6,533 nucleotides of DNA, taken from an uncultured Bacteroidales bacterium. GTDB taxonomy: Bacteria; Bacteroidota; Bacteroidia; Bacteroidales; UBA932. Position 1 is the stretch's first letter. Every line of letters starts with the position of its first letter. Made by a program: the position numbers and the translations under genes. Positions 1 through 6,493 of the stretch are shown here, in pieces. Below the pieces are notes generated by a model. The model was not told the DNA's origin. It saw only the letters and a program-made list of their open reading frames with translations, and did not search any database. Location of the stretch: NCBI GenBank assembly GCA_937901105.1, contig CALCHD010000159.1:1-6533 (forward strand), given 5' to 3'.

Positions 1-255
1 CTGGTCATTGACTTCCCCCGGTACCCCAAGGAGCAGTGGAAGGACGAGTTCCTCTACCTCATCTTCCGCCAGCGAACTGGTATAGCTGACCCTTATATCG
101 GTAGTGCCTCCAACCACAATATCCCCGTCAATCACCACAAGCGGAGTGTCCAGCCCCTGGATGTCGTCATCAGAGGGTTCATAGTCATATACGCAGCCCC
201 ATGCCGCAACTGCAAGAAGCGCCATTGCCAGAACTCTATAAATCTTCTCTATCAT
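1..255 (-). CDS. DUF4249-like surface lipoprotein, copy B (N-terminal 85 residues; runs off the window)
   Basis: Open frame from an ATG at 255-253 to the window edge, so only the N-terminus is seen. It begins with a short charged segment (MIEK), a hydrophobic stretch and a lipobox-like AAWGC, predicting a lipoprotein anchored at Cys21. After the cysteine comes VYDYEPSDDD; the acidic SDDD run resembles the lipoprotein export signal known from Bacteroides, which suggests surface exposure (inference). Residues 39-46 (VVIDGDIV) and the following TTDIRV match copy A at 3666-4856, which shares GCVYDYEP, VVIDGDI, IRV and VLPL, so the two are paralogs. The family assignment rests mainly on that match. 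The start is fixed by a strong ribosome binding site overlapping the receptor stop codon; the gap is 7 nt, so coupling to the receptor is expected. The role is unknown; an outer-membrane partner of the receptor is the natural guess. The last ten or so visible residues align poorly with copy A. Confidence 0.8.
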   Translation of the reverse strand, partial: MIEKIYRVLAMALLAVAAWGCVYDYEPSDDDIQGLDTPLVVIDGDIVVGGTTDIRVSYTSSLAEDEVEELVLPLLLGVPGEVNDQ

Positions 256-256
256 A

Positions 257-264
257 CCTCTCCT
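257..264 (-). promoter_or_regulatory. Ribosome binding site of lipoprotein copy B
   Basis: On the minus strand the sequence is TAGGAGAGGT followed by ATG. The AGGAG core (264-260) lies four bases before the start codon and shares bases with the TAG stop of the receptor gene (265-263). It supports the start at 255 and points to terminating ribosomes restarting on the lipoprotein. Confidence 0.7.
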
Positions 265-2956
265 AGAATTTAAAGTTAAAGTTAACGTATGGAATAGGTG
301 CCCCAAAGATGCATAGCTTGTGACCCTTTATCTTGCCCTCATTATTGGTATCAAAATAAATTGAATACACATTCTTGCGGCCGGTAACGTTATACACTCC
401 TACATTAAAGGAGAAATGTGTAAACGCTCTCAACCTGTGGGTAGGCTCTATATTCAACGCCGCATCCACCCTGAAGTAATCTGGTATCCTGTGGCTGTTC
501 CTTGCAGAATAATAAAGCTTGTATCCGCCGTCGTACTTGTATTTGGCCACCGGAATGGTAATAGGGCGCCCTGTTGAATAGTCTCCGTTTACAGAGATGC
601 TTACCCTTTGTGTAAACTTGTAATTGGCAACTAGTTTCACATCATGCGGCTTGTCATAAGACGCATTATACCATTTGCCGCCATTGATTGCCATATCTCC
701 ACGGTCCCCCACTTCCCTCAACCTGGTCTTTGACCATGTGTACGCAAACCATCCGTTCAGCTTGCCAAGCGGCTTCTTGAGCATCAGCTCCACACCATAA
801 GCCTCGCCTTGTGTAGGCACCACATCCTGCGCTATATTTCTGTTCATTACCAGTACAGCACCGCTCTTATAATCCAGGTAGTTCTCCATCCTCTTGTAAT
901 AGCCTTCAAGCGACGCCTCCACCTTATTGTCCAAAAGGTTTGCATAGAATCCGCCTGCTGCCTGCCATCCCTTCTGCGGCCTGATGTCCTTGTCGCTCAA
1001 TTTCCATATGTCTGTAGGGGACATTGCAGTAGTATTTGAAAGCATATGTATGTACTGTGTAAGTGTATTGAAGCCGGCCTTGAACGACACATCCTGCGAA
1101 ATCATCATTCTGCCCGACACCCTTATCTCCGGATTGCTGTACACCGTCCCTGCAGAGCTGAACATGGAATACCTCAATCCGTAATCCATAAAGAACCTGT
1201 CTGAAATGTTCCAGCTGTGGCTCAAATATGCTGCTCCCTCCACAGCCTCCTCATTTGGGATAATGTCGGGAGTTACAATAGACTCACCTCCATAAGGAAG
1301 ATAGCTTCCAGGAGAAAGGCTGTAGCTGATGCCGTCCACTCCATAAGTAAGGGTATGGCTGTTATTGAGCATAGACTTGAACTTAAGCTTGCCGTAACCC
1401 TGCCTTATCTTGAAGGTCATTTCATATGAGTTGACAGGATTGTATTTGTCATAGGTTGCATAACTGTACATATCATACCCGGCAGCCAGTTCCAGCTTGT
1501 GCTTCTCATGGAAATTGTATCTCCACTTTACAGATCCGTTGGCATTGTTGTACCTGTAGCTGGTATCTGCATTGAATCTGAAGGCATCTATTGAATAATA
1601 TCCGTTCAGAAGCAGCGAGCTCTTGTCGTTGAACTTGTGGGTCACTCCGGCTGTAAAGTCATAGAAGGATGCCGCACCCTGCCTGTACTCACTATCGTGG
1701 GGAAGAAGACTAAGAAGCCAGTCTGAATAGGTTGCCCTCACACCTGCAATGAATGTGGTATTTGACCCTAAAGGCCCTTCAATGTGCCCCCTTCCGGTAA
1801 GAAGCCCCAAGCCTAGGGAGCCGGTGATGTTCTTGTTGTTTCCCTCCCTGCTGTTAACATCCAGCACAGATGAGATTCTTCCGCCGAACTCTACCGGTAT
1901 TGAACTCTTATAGAGCTCTATATCATTGATAATATCCGGATTGAAGCCAGAAAACATTCCAAAAAGGTGTGACGGATTGTATACTGTACCGCCATTGAAC
2001 AGCACAAGGTTCTGGTCGGTGGCTCCACCCCTCACATTGAATCCGCCGGCAGCCTCACCAACAGACTTCACTCCCGGAAGTGTAAGGATAATCTTCACCA
2101 CATCCGCCTCTCCAAACACTACAGGGACACTCTTTATCCTGTCCATCCTCACCTTCTCTATACCTATCTCGCTACTCCTCACCTTATTGCCAGTCTCCGC
2201 AGATACAACCACTCCGGTAAGGGCATACACCTGCTCCCGCACAACTATGTCCAAGACACCGTCATTGTACACCTGTAGATGTACCTTTGCATCCTCCAAT
2301 GAATATCCGCTCACATCCAAAACGGACTCTCCAACAGGAAGAAGGATCTTATAGAATCCTGCCGCATCAGACTGGGCAAAAGCCTTGGTTGCATTGTCCA
2401 CCAATGAAACTCCAATCACCGGCTCTCCAGTCCTGGAATCCCTTACATAACCGCTCACATAGGCCTTGCCTGCTCTATTTGCACTTCCCTTGTCTCCAAT
2501 CTGGTAAACCTTATTGGAAGAGGTTGCCAATTCCTGCCCGCCCTGAAGCATGTACATCACATCATTCTGCTCCTCCCCCTGCACATTACCCTGCTCCTCT
2601 TTCTTCTGCTGCTTCTCCTTCAAGCCTGCAATAAAGTATCCCTGCGGCAATACATCCTTTATGCCGGCCCCTCTTGTAACAAACACCATCCCCTCTGCAT
2701 AAGAGATGCTGTACCCCTTGTCGTTCAGGGCCTGCTGTATATCCTTGGCAATATGTACGCTTGCTGCATTAATTGTAAATGTAAGGTTCTTGCCCGCATC
2801 ATCCTTCACATAATAGACTTTCTGCGGAGAATGCTGCTGCATTATCTTCATTAAGGAATCCAGGCCAATATTCCTGCGCATGTCAGGAGTCTGGGCCATG
2901 GCATCCTGCATCAATGCCACGGCAAGGAACATTATGGCAAAAAACACTCTTCTCAT
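263..2956 (-). CDS. TonB-dependent outer-membrane receptor with N-terminal STN-like and carboxypeptidase-regulatory-like domains
   Basis: An 897-residue outer-membrane transporter, powered by TonB-ExbBD, that would import a scarce substrate into the periplasm. Residues 1-21 are a Sec signal peptide (MRRVFFAIMF, cleavage after AMA). Residues about 30-95 look like a secretin/TonB N-terminal (STN) domain. A Lys/Glu/Gln-rich linker (112-130) follows, then a carboxypeptidase-regulatory-like beta-sandwich (about 166-250, with SGYVRDSRTGEPVIGVSL). The plug spans about 270-370 and shows PGV, FNVRGGATDQNLVLFNG and ELYKSSIPVEFGGRISSVLDV. The rest is the beta barrel, ending in the aromatic NFNFKF expected of a BAM-recognised C-terminus. 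The TonB box probably lies near LTGVVVSAE (246-254), by inference. The length suits this receptor class and is shorter than typical SusC. The start overlaps the upstream stop as ATGA and has a strong ribosome binding site. Substrate unknown; the adjoining DUF4249-like lipoproteins are likely partners. The gene appears intact. Confidence 0.95.
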   Translation of the reverse strand: MRRVFFAIMFLAVALMQDAMAQTPDMRRNIGLDSLMKIMQQHSPQKVYYVKDDAGKNLTFTINAASVHIAKDIQQALNDKGYSISYAEGMVFVTRGAGIKDVLPQGYFIAGLKEKQQKKEEQGNVQGEEQNDVMYMLQGGQELATSSNKVYQIGDKGSANRAGKAYVSGYVRDSRTGEPVIGVSLVDNATKAFAQSDAAGFYKILLPVGESVLDVSGYSLEDAKVHLQVYNDGVLDIVVREQVYALTGVVVSAETGNKVRSSEIGIEKVRMDRIKSVPVVFGEADVVKIILTLPGVKSVGEAAGGFNVRGGATDQNLVLFNGGTVYNPSHLFGMFSGFNPDIINDIELYKSSIPVEFGGRISSVLDVNSREGNNKNITGSLGLGLLTGRGHIEGPLGSNTTFIAGVRATYSDWLLSLLPHDSEYRQGAASFYDFTAGVTHKFNDKSSLLLNGYYSIDAFRFNADTSYRYNNANGSVKWRYNFHEKHKLELAAGYDMYSYATYDKYNPVNSYEMTFKIRQGYGKLKFKSMLNNSHTLTYGVDGISYSLSPGSYLPYGGESIVTPDIIPNEEAVEGAAYLSHSWNISDRFFMDYGLRYSMFSSAGTVYSNPEIRVSGRMMISQDVSFKAGFNTLTQYIHMLSNTTAMSPTDIWKLSDKDIRPQKGWQAAGGFYANLLDNKVEASLEGYYKRMENYLDYKSGAVLVMNRNIAQDVVPTQGEAYGVELMLKKPLGKLNGWFAYTWSKTRLREVGDRGDMAINGGKWYNASYDKPHDVKLVANYKFTQRVSISVNGDYSTGRPITIPVAKYKYDGGYKLYYSARNSHRIPDYFRVDAALNIEPTHRLRAFTHFSFNVGVYNVTGRKNVYSIYFDTNNEGKIKGHKLCIFGAPIPYVNFNFKF

Positions 2957-3645
2957 CTCCTGTCCTCCCCTTTTTCTGCAATTTCCATAATACCCTGCAT
3001 GATTTCATCCTCCGGGAATCCACGGTGGGCCTTCATATAAACTTTCATTTCGCCCTTCATCTCCTTGAAACATGACGCCAGGCCTTTGCAATCTTTAAAA
3101 GCATGCACTTTGCCGTCTGCCAACAGATAATGCCTCTTCCTGGATGAGAACTTTTTCTTTATCTCTCCAGTAATCATATCACCTGTTTCTGTAACATTTT
3201 TCCAATGCTTCTTCACAAGCATATACTTTCCATCATGCAGCACCTCATAATATCCCGCCTTCAATCCGTCCACTGCATTTTCTCCGGAAATATTCACAAA
3301 CTCCCTCTCACCCATTGCAAACCTGCTCACCAGTGTTTTCTTGAGGGACAGGATTACTTCACCCTCCCTTACTTTAAGCTGCAGCTCATCCCTGTGTGAG
3401 TTAAGATTGAGCAATACCCCAAAATACTCCTTTCCGTTGTACACAACGCTGCCTGTTTCAAATTCGTCTGAATATGCATACACTGTACCCTCCATATCAA
3501 AAGGGTATTTCTGCGCCACCTCACTCCTGTATATAGGGGCACTTAGCCCCACACTGGAGATATGGTCATATCTCTGCTGGGCATGAACTCCCGCCGCCAT
3601 AAGGCAAAGCATGCACACGCACATGTATTTTTTAAAAATCTCCAT
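2953..3645 (-). CDS. Secreted protein of unknown function, 230 residues, coupled to the receptor
   Basis: I do not recognise a named family. I place the start at the ATG at 3645: it yields a good Sec signal peptide (MEIFKK, hydrophobic core CVCMLCLMAAG, cleavage after VHA, residue 22) and begins 20 nt after the preceding stop. The open frame extends upstream to 3756, but that would overlap the preceding gene and bury the signal peptide. No lipobox is seen, so the product is probably periplasmic or secreted. The mature part looks beta-rich: GTVYAYSDEFETGSVVYNGKEYFGVLLNLNSHRDEL is split across residues 53-87, with short 'F..G.V.YNG..Y..V.LN.N...DEL' spacing; YYEVLHDGKYMLVKKHW follows at 132-148, and KKKFSSRKRHYLLADGK at 163-179. 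The C-terminal part (183-230) is charged and probably helical, with Cys186 and Cys192. Such Bacteroidetes secreted proteins usually remain hypothetical. Its stop overlaps the receptor start (ATGA), pointing to a shared process. Confidence 0.8.
   Translation of the reverse strand: MEIFKKYMCVCMLCLMAAGVHAQQRYDHISSVGLSAPIYRSEVAQKYPFDMEGTVYAYSDEFETGSVVYNGKEYFGVLLNLNSHRDELQLKVREGEVILSLKKTLVSRFAMGEREFVNISGENAVDGLKAGYYEVLHDGKYMLVKKHWKNVTETGDMITGEIKKKFSSRKRHYLLADGKVHAFKDCKGLASCFKEMKGEMKVYMKAHRGFPEDEIMQGIMEIAEKGEDRR
2957..2970 (-). promoter_or_regulatory. Ribosome binding site of the TonB-dependent receptor
   Basis: The minus strand reads GGGGAGGACAGGAG directly before ATG. The GGAGG core (2968-2964) has a seven-base spacer to the start, close to ideal; a second AGGAG abuts the ATG and is too near to act well. 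The site lies inside the last codons of the upstream secreted-protein gene. It supports the start at 2956 and reinitiation at the ATGA overlap. Confidence 0.7.
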
Positions 3646-3665
3646 ATCTGTAATCAGGATTGTAA

Positions 3666-4856
3666 CTAATTCCCATACTTGTCGTTCGGCCACCATTCTG
3701 GTTTTGTGCTGTTTGAATGCAACCTGCAGTCCACGCATTCTACTGTACTGCCCCACAAGGCCCCTTCATCTGTTCTAAATACCAGCCTATTGCCAGATGA
3801 TACATATGAATTCATAATGACCACAAAATCAAAACCTTGTGGCACTTTGGTCATTACACAGCCCGATTTATAGAAATCAGTCTCTCCCCAATCAATAAAC
3901 GCCCTGCGTGTCTGCACTGTTGCAATATTTATATATCCTACCACCTGTTCTCCAGGGTTTGAGACATTCTTTATATTCCCCACAACCTCCGTTGGCTGCG
4001 ACGAAAAAAGGCCGCCAATATCGCTTGAATTCCTACGCATAACCTCCCAATACACATACGCATCCTTATCAAGAGCCTGCTGGCTCACTTTAATGGAATA
4101 AAGTGATTTTGCTCTGCTGTCATTATTTGGAATTTTTGCTATGATCTGCTTGTATATACGATTTTCAGTAAGTTTTTCGGTGTTGCCTATAAGCACTTCC
4201 GATGATACGGACTCACTGAAACAGAAATATCTCTCTGCCTGCTCTTTTTCAGACAAATCCACTATGCTCTGACTCTTTCTGTCCCACTCCAGTGTTGGCA
4301 TATACACAGAAGGTGATTCCCAGTTCTCTTCATAGTTCCACTTGCAATACAGTCTTGAGGAATCTGCTTCACCGGTATTTTCCTTGTGGGCTGTAACCTC
4401 TATGTACGCAGTAAGATTGTCGGGAGTAATACTCCTTGTTATAGAATCAATGGGTGGGGTTATAAGGACTCTCCTGAACTCTGAAAGGTATTCTCCTCTG
4501 TCGGGAATAGAAACTCCCAGCCTGTAGCGGCCCTGAAGGCTCAAGCCGGTGGTATTGATTTCAAATGCATTCACCTCATCCTCCTTCTCAACGCCGGAAT
4601 ATATGGAGCCCCCTTCCTCCTCTACCCATACACTTGCACCAAGAGGCAACACAGCCTCCTCTCCTTTAATCAGAGGTTCTGTAATATTCACCCTTATTGT
4701 AGTAATGCTGCCAACAGCTATATCACCATCTATAACCACAATTGAATTCTCTGCAGCCTTTGTAGTGATCTCTTTTGGTTCATAATCATATACGCAGCCG
4801 GAGCCGGCTACAGCCATGGACAGCAAGAAAAGAATGCCTGGAAACCGCCACTTCAT
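3666..4856 (-). CDS. DUF4249-like surface lipoprotein, copy A
   Basis: A 396-residue predicted lipoprotein and the first gene of the operon. The signal peptide runs MKWRFPGILFLLSMAVAGSG, with the lipidated cysteine at 21. Features fitting the DUF4249 family, by recall, are VVIDGDI (40-46), an N-terminal beta-rich part with YRLGVSI (111-117), PPID (134-137), CKWNYEE (171-177), YVYWEVMRRN (267-276), LFSSQPTEVVGNI (283-295), GYINI (307-311) and a C-terminal CVDC...KPEWW (374-389). In Bacteroidetes such lipoproteins sit beside TonB-dependent receptors, so a substrate-capture or lid-like role at the surface is inferred, not shown. Acidic residues shortly after Cys21 (YDYEPKE) are compatible with surface export. 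The start at 4856 is the only one giving the full signal peptide; no Shine-Dalgarno is seen before it (leader AAAACTCTTTACT), which is usual in this phylum. Copy B downstream is a paralog. No truncation is seen. Confidence 0.88.
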   Translation of the reverse strand: MKWRFPGILFLLSMAVAGSGCVYDYEPKEITTKAAENSIVVIDGDIAVGSITTIRVNITEPLIKGEEAVLPLGASVWVEEEGGSIYSGVEKEDEVNAFEINTTGLSLQGRYRLGVSIPDRGEYLSEFRRVLITPPIDSITRSITPDNLTAYIEVTAHKENTGEADSSRLYCKWNYEENWESPSVYMPTLEWDRKSQSIVDLSEKEQAERYFCFSESVSSEVLIGNTEKLTENRIYKQIIAKIPNNDSRAKSLYSIKVSQQALDKDAYVYWEVMRRNSSDIGGLFSSQPTEVVGNIKNVSNPGEQVVGYINIATVQTRRAFIDWGETDFYKSGCVMTKVPQGFDFVVIMNSYVSSGNRLVFRTDEGALWGSTVECVDCRLHSNSTKPEWWPNDKYGN

Positions 4857-4876
4857 AGTAAAGAGTTTTATTAGCG

Positions 4877-4916
4877 AAATTTACAACATCTGCTACAAAT
4901 TTACAACATCTGCTAC
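4877..4916. repeat. Perfect 20-bp tandem duplication upstream of lipoprotein copy A
   Basis: Two identical, directly abutting copies (plus-strand unit AAATTTACAACATCTGCTAC) occupy 4877-4896 and 4897-4916. They fill much of the spacer between the purH terminator and the lipoprotein start, ending 20 bases before that ATG. A 20-bp period is about two helical turns, so both copies face the same side of the DNA. The unit could be a recent duplication or a pair of regulator half-sites; the sequence does not decide. Confidence 0.95.
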
Positions 4917-4924
4917 ATAAAAAT
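4896..4924 (-). promoter_or_regulatory. Putative Bacteroidetes-type promoter of the lipoprotein/receptor operon
   Basis: The minus strand has TAAATTTG at 4903-4896, a perfect match to the Bacteroidetes -7 consensus TAnnTTTG. The expected -33 TTTG is poor: only T-rich ATTTTT at 4924-4919 lies upstream, 15-17 bases away, shorter than the usual spacing of about 19. Transcription would begin near 4890, giving a leader of roughly 30 bases before the ATG at 4856. A second, imperfect copy (TAAATTTC, 4883-4876) lies downstream in the repeat. Confidence 0.45.
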
Positions 4925-4956
4925 GACCCGCCTTCTTCTGAAGACAGGTCATTTTT
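4919..4956 (-). terminator. Rho-independent terminator of purH
   Basis: A nine-base stem (AAAATGACC at 4920-4928 against GGTCATTTT at 4947-4955) is extended, across a 3x3 internal loop, by CTTC/GAAG (4932-4935 with 4940-4943) closing a four-base loop. On the minus strand the hairpin follows the purH stop (4976) by about 20 bases and ends in TTTTTAT. Because the arms are A/T-tipped it could also act on the plus strand, but no plus-strand gene needs it. Confidence 0.85.
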
Positions 4957-4975
4957 CTATTTAATTTTTAATATT

Positions 4976-6493
4976 TTAGTGTTTGAAGTGACGCATGCCG
5001 GTGCAAACCATTGTAATGCCGCACTCATTTGCCTTCTTCACTGAATCCTCATCCCTTACGCTGCCGCCTGGCTGTACGATTGCAGTTACGCCGTACTGTG
5101 ATGCCATGGTTACAGTATCATCAAATGGGAAGAATCCGTCTGAAGCAAGTACAATGCCCTCTGTGAAGCCTGCAGCCTGTGCCTGTTTAAGGGCAATCTC
5201 TGCAGAACCTACGCGGTTCATCTGGCCTGCTCCAACACCTAGGGTTTTGCCGGCCTTAACTGCTACAATAGCGTTTGACTTAACGTGTTTTACAATTCTC
5301 CAGCCAAAGTTAAGGTCTGTAATCTGTTCTGGAGTAGGTTTTACCTCTGTCACACACATGTCAGCAGTAACCTCTACGGTAGTCTTGTCAAGGTTCTGAA
5401 CCAAAAGACCGCCGTTTACACTTACATACTGGTCTACCACTGAATCATCTTTGGTCATATCAACCTGAAGAAGGCGAAGGTTCTTTTTGGTTGAAAGAAT
5501 CTCCAATGCCTCTGGAGAGAATGAAGGAGCCATAATGATCTCAAGGAAAATAGGCTTCATAAGCTCTGCAGCCTCTTTGTTGATCTCACGGTTTACAGCT
5601 ACAATGCCGCCAAAGATACTTACCTTGTCTGCCTCATAGGCTTTTGTCCATGCGTCAACCACATCTGTACCGATAGCTGCGCCACAAGGGTTCATATGTT
5701 TCAAACCTACGCAGAAAGGCTCGTCAAACTCACGTGCAATGCACAATGCTGCATTTGCATCCTGGATATTGTTGTAAGAAAGCTCTTTACCGTTAAGCTG
5801 CTTTGCATTTGCCAAAGAGTAAGAACCGCACTCTGCCTTGCCGTAGAATTTTGCCTCCTGATGAGGGTTCTCACCATAACGCAACCCCTGGATAAGGTCA
5901 TACTCCAAGAAAAGTTTCTCGTTAAGGCCTGCAGCCTTGCGCATGTAGGCAGCAATCATCATATCATACTCTGCAGTATGGGTATATGCCTCTGCAGAAA
6001 GCTGTAGACGGGTCTCTTTTGTAGTATTGCCTGTCTCTTTGATCTCAGCAATGATCTTTGCATAGTTTTCAGGATTGCAGACTACAGTAACAGCGCTCCA
6101 GTTCTTTGCAGCTGAACGTAGCATTGAAGGGCCTCCAATGTCAATATTCTCAATTGCAACATCAGGTTTTGCAATTGTCTGTTTGAAAGGATAAAGGTTT
6201 ACACAAACCATATCAATGAACTCAATGCCGTTCTCTTTCAGCTGTGCTATATGGCTGTCAAGGTCACGGCGTCCTAGAAGTCCTCCGTGCACTTTTGGAT
6301 GAAGTGTCTTTACTCGTCCGTCACAGATCTCTGGAAAACCTGTAACCTCGCTGATATTGATTACCTCAAGGCCCGAATCCTGAAGAAGCTTCATGGTACC
6401 GCCTGTTGCAATAATCTCCCAGCCTAGTCCAACAAGCTCTTTGGCGAACTCAACTACGCCAGTCTTGTCTGATACTGAAAATAATGCTCTCAT
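4976..6493 (-). CDS. purH: Bifunctional AICAR transformylase / IMP cyclohydrolase (PurH)
   Basis: Catalyses the last two steps of purine synthesis in the cytoplasm: formylation of AICAR with 10-formyl-tetrahydrofolate, then cyclisation of FAICAR to IMP. From the ATG at 6493 it has 505 residues, normal for the family. The N-terminal MGS-like cyclohydrolase domain (about 1-190) opens with RALFSVSDKTG and carries ATGGT (29-33) and GRVKTLHPKVHGG (59-71). The transformylase domain contains LRYGENPHQ (204-212), NGKELSYNN (234-242), LKHMNPCG (264-271, with the catalytic Lys-His pair at 265-266), IFGGIVAVNREI (293-304), KSNAIVAVK (405-413), LASDGFFPFDD (449-459) and QPGGSVRDED (474-483), ending RHFKH. 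The frame stays open 13 codons upstream to a TTG at 6532, but the extra residues do not fit the family start. The A/T-rich leader has no convincing Shine-Dalgarno and no clear promoter. The gene ends in its own terminator, so it appears separate from the downstream envelope operon. Confidence 0.97.
   Translation of the reverse strand: MRALFSVSDKTGVVEFAKELVGLGWEIIATGGTMKLLQDSGLEVINISEVTGFPEICDGRVKTLHPKVHGGLLGRRDLDSHIAQLKENGIEFIDMVCVNLYPFKQTIAKPDVAIENIDIGGPSMLRSAAKNWSAVTVVCNPENYAKIIAEIKETGNTTKETRLQLSAEAYTHTAEYDMMIAAYMRKAAGLNEKLFLEYDLIQGLRYGENPHQEAKFYGKAECGSYSLANAKQLNGKELSYNNIQDANAALCIAREFDEPFCVGLKHMNPCGAAIGTDVVDAWTKAYEADKVSIFGGIVAVNREINKEAAELMKPIFLEIIMAPSFSPEALEILSTKKNLRLLQVDMTKDDSVVDQYVSVNGGLLVQNLDKTTVEVTADMCVTEVKPTPEQITDLNFGWRIVKHVKSNAIVAVKAGKTLGVGAGQMNRVGSAEIALKQAQAAGFTEGIVLASDGFFPFDDTVTMASQYGVTAIVQPGGSVRDEDSVKKANECGITMVCTGMRHFKH

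Noticed and set aside
1..272. Open plus-strand frame starting LVIDFPRYPKEQWKDEF at the window edge
   Set aside because: It lies opposite the lipoprotein copy B frame, which has a signal peptide, lipobox, ribosome binding site and a paralog in the same window. The plus frame degenerates into composition typical of an antisense shadow and has no start in view. A chimeric join at the edge cannot be excluded but is not supported.
1926..2634. Two plus-strand open frames of 142 and 115 codons
   Set aside because: Both are antisense to the receptor plug and N-terminal domains, with proline/serine-rich low-complexity translations and no ribosome binding site or family motif.
3646..3756. N-terminal extension of the 230-residue secreted protein
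   Set aside because: It would overlap lipoprotein copy A by about 90 bases and put 37 polar residues before an obvious signal peptide; the ATG at 3645 explains the data better.
4995..5399. Plus-strand open frame of 134 codons
   Set aside because: Antisense to the conserved C-terminal part of purH; no recognisable protein features.
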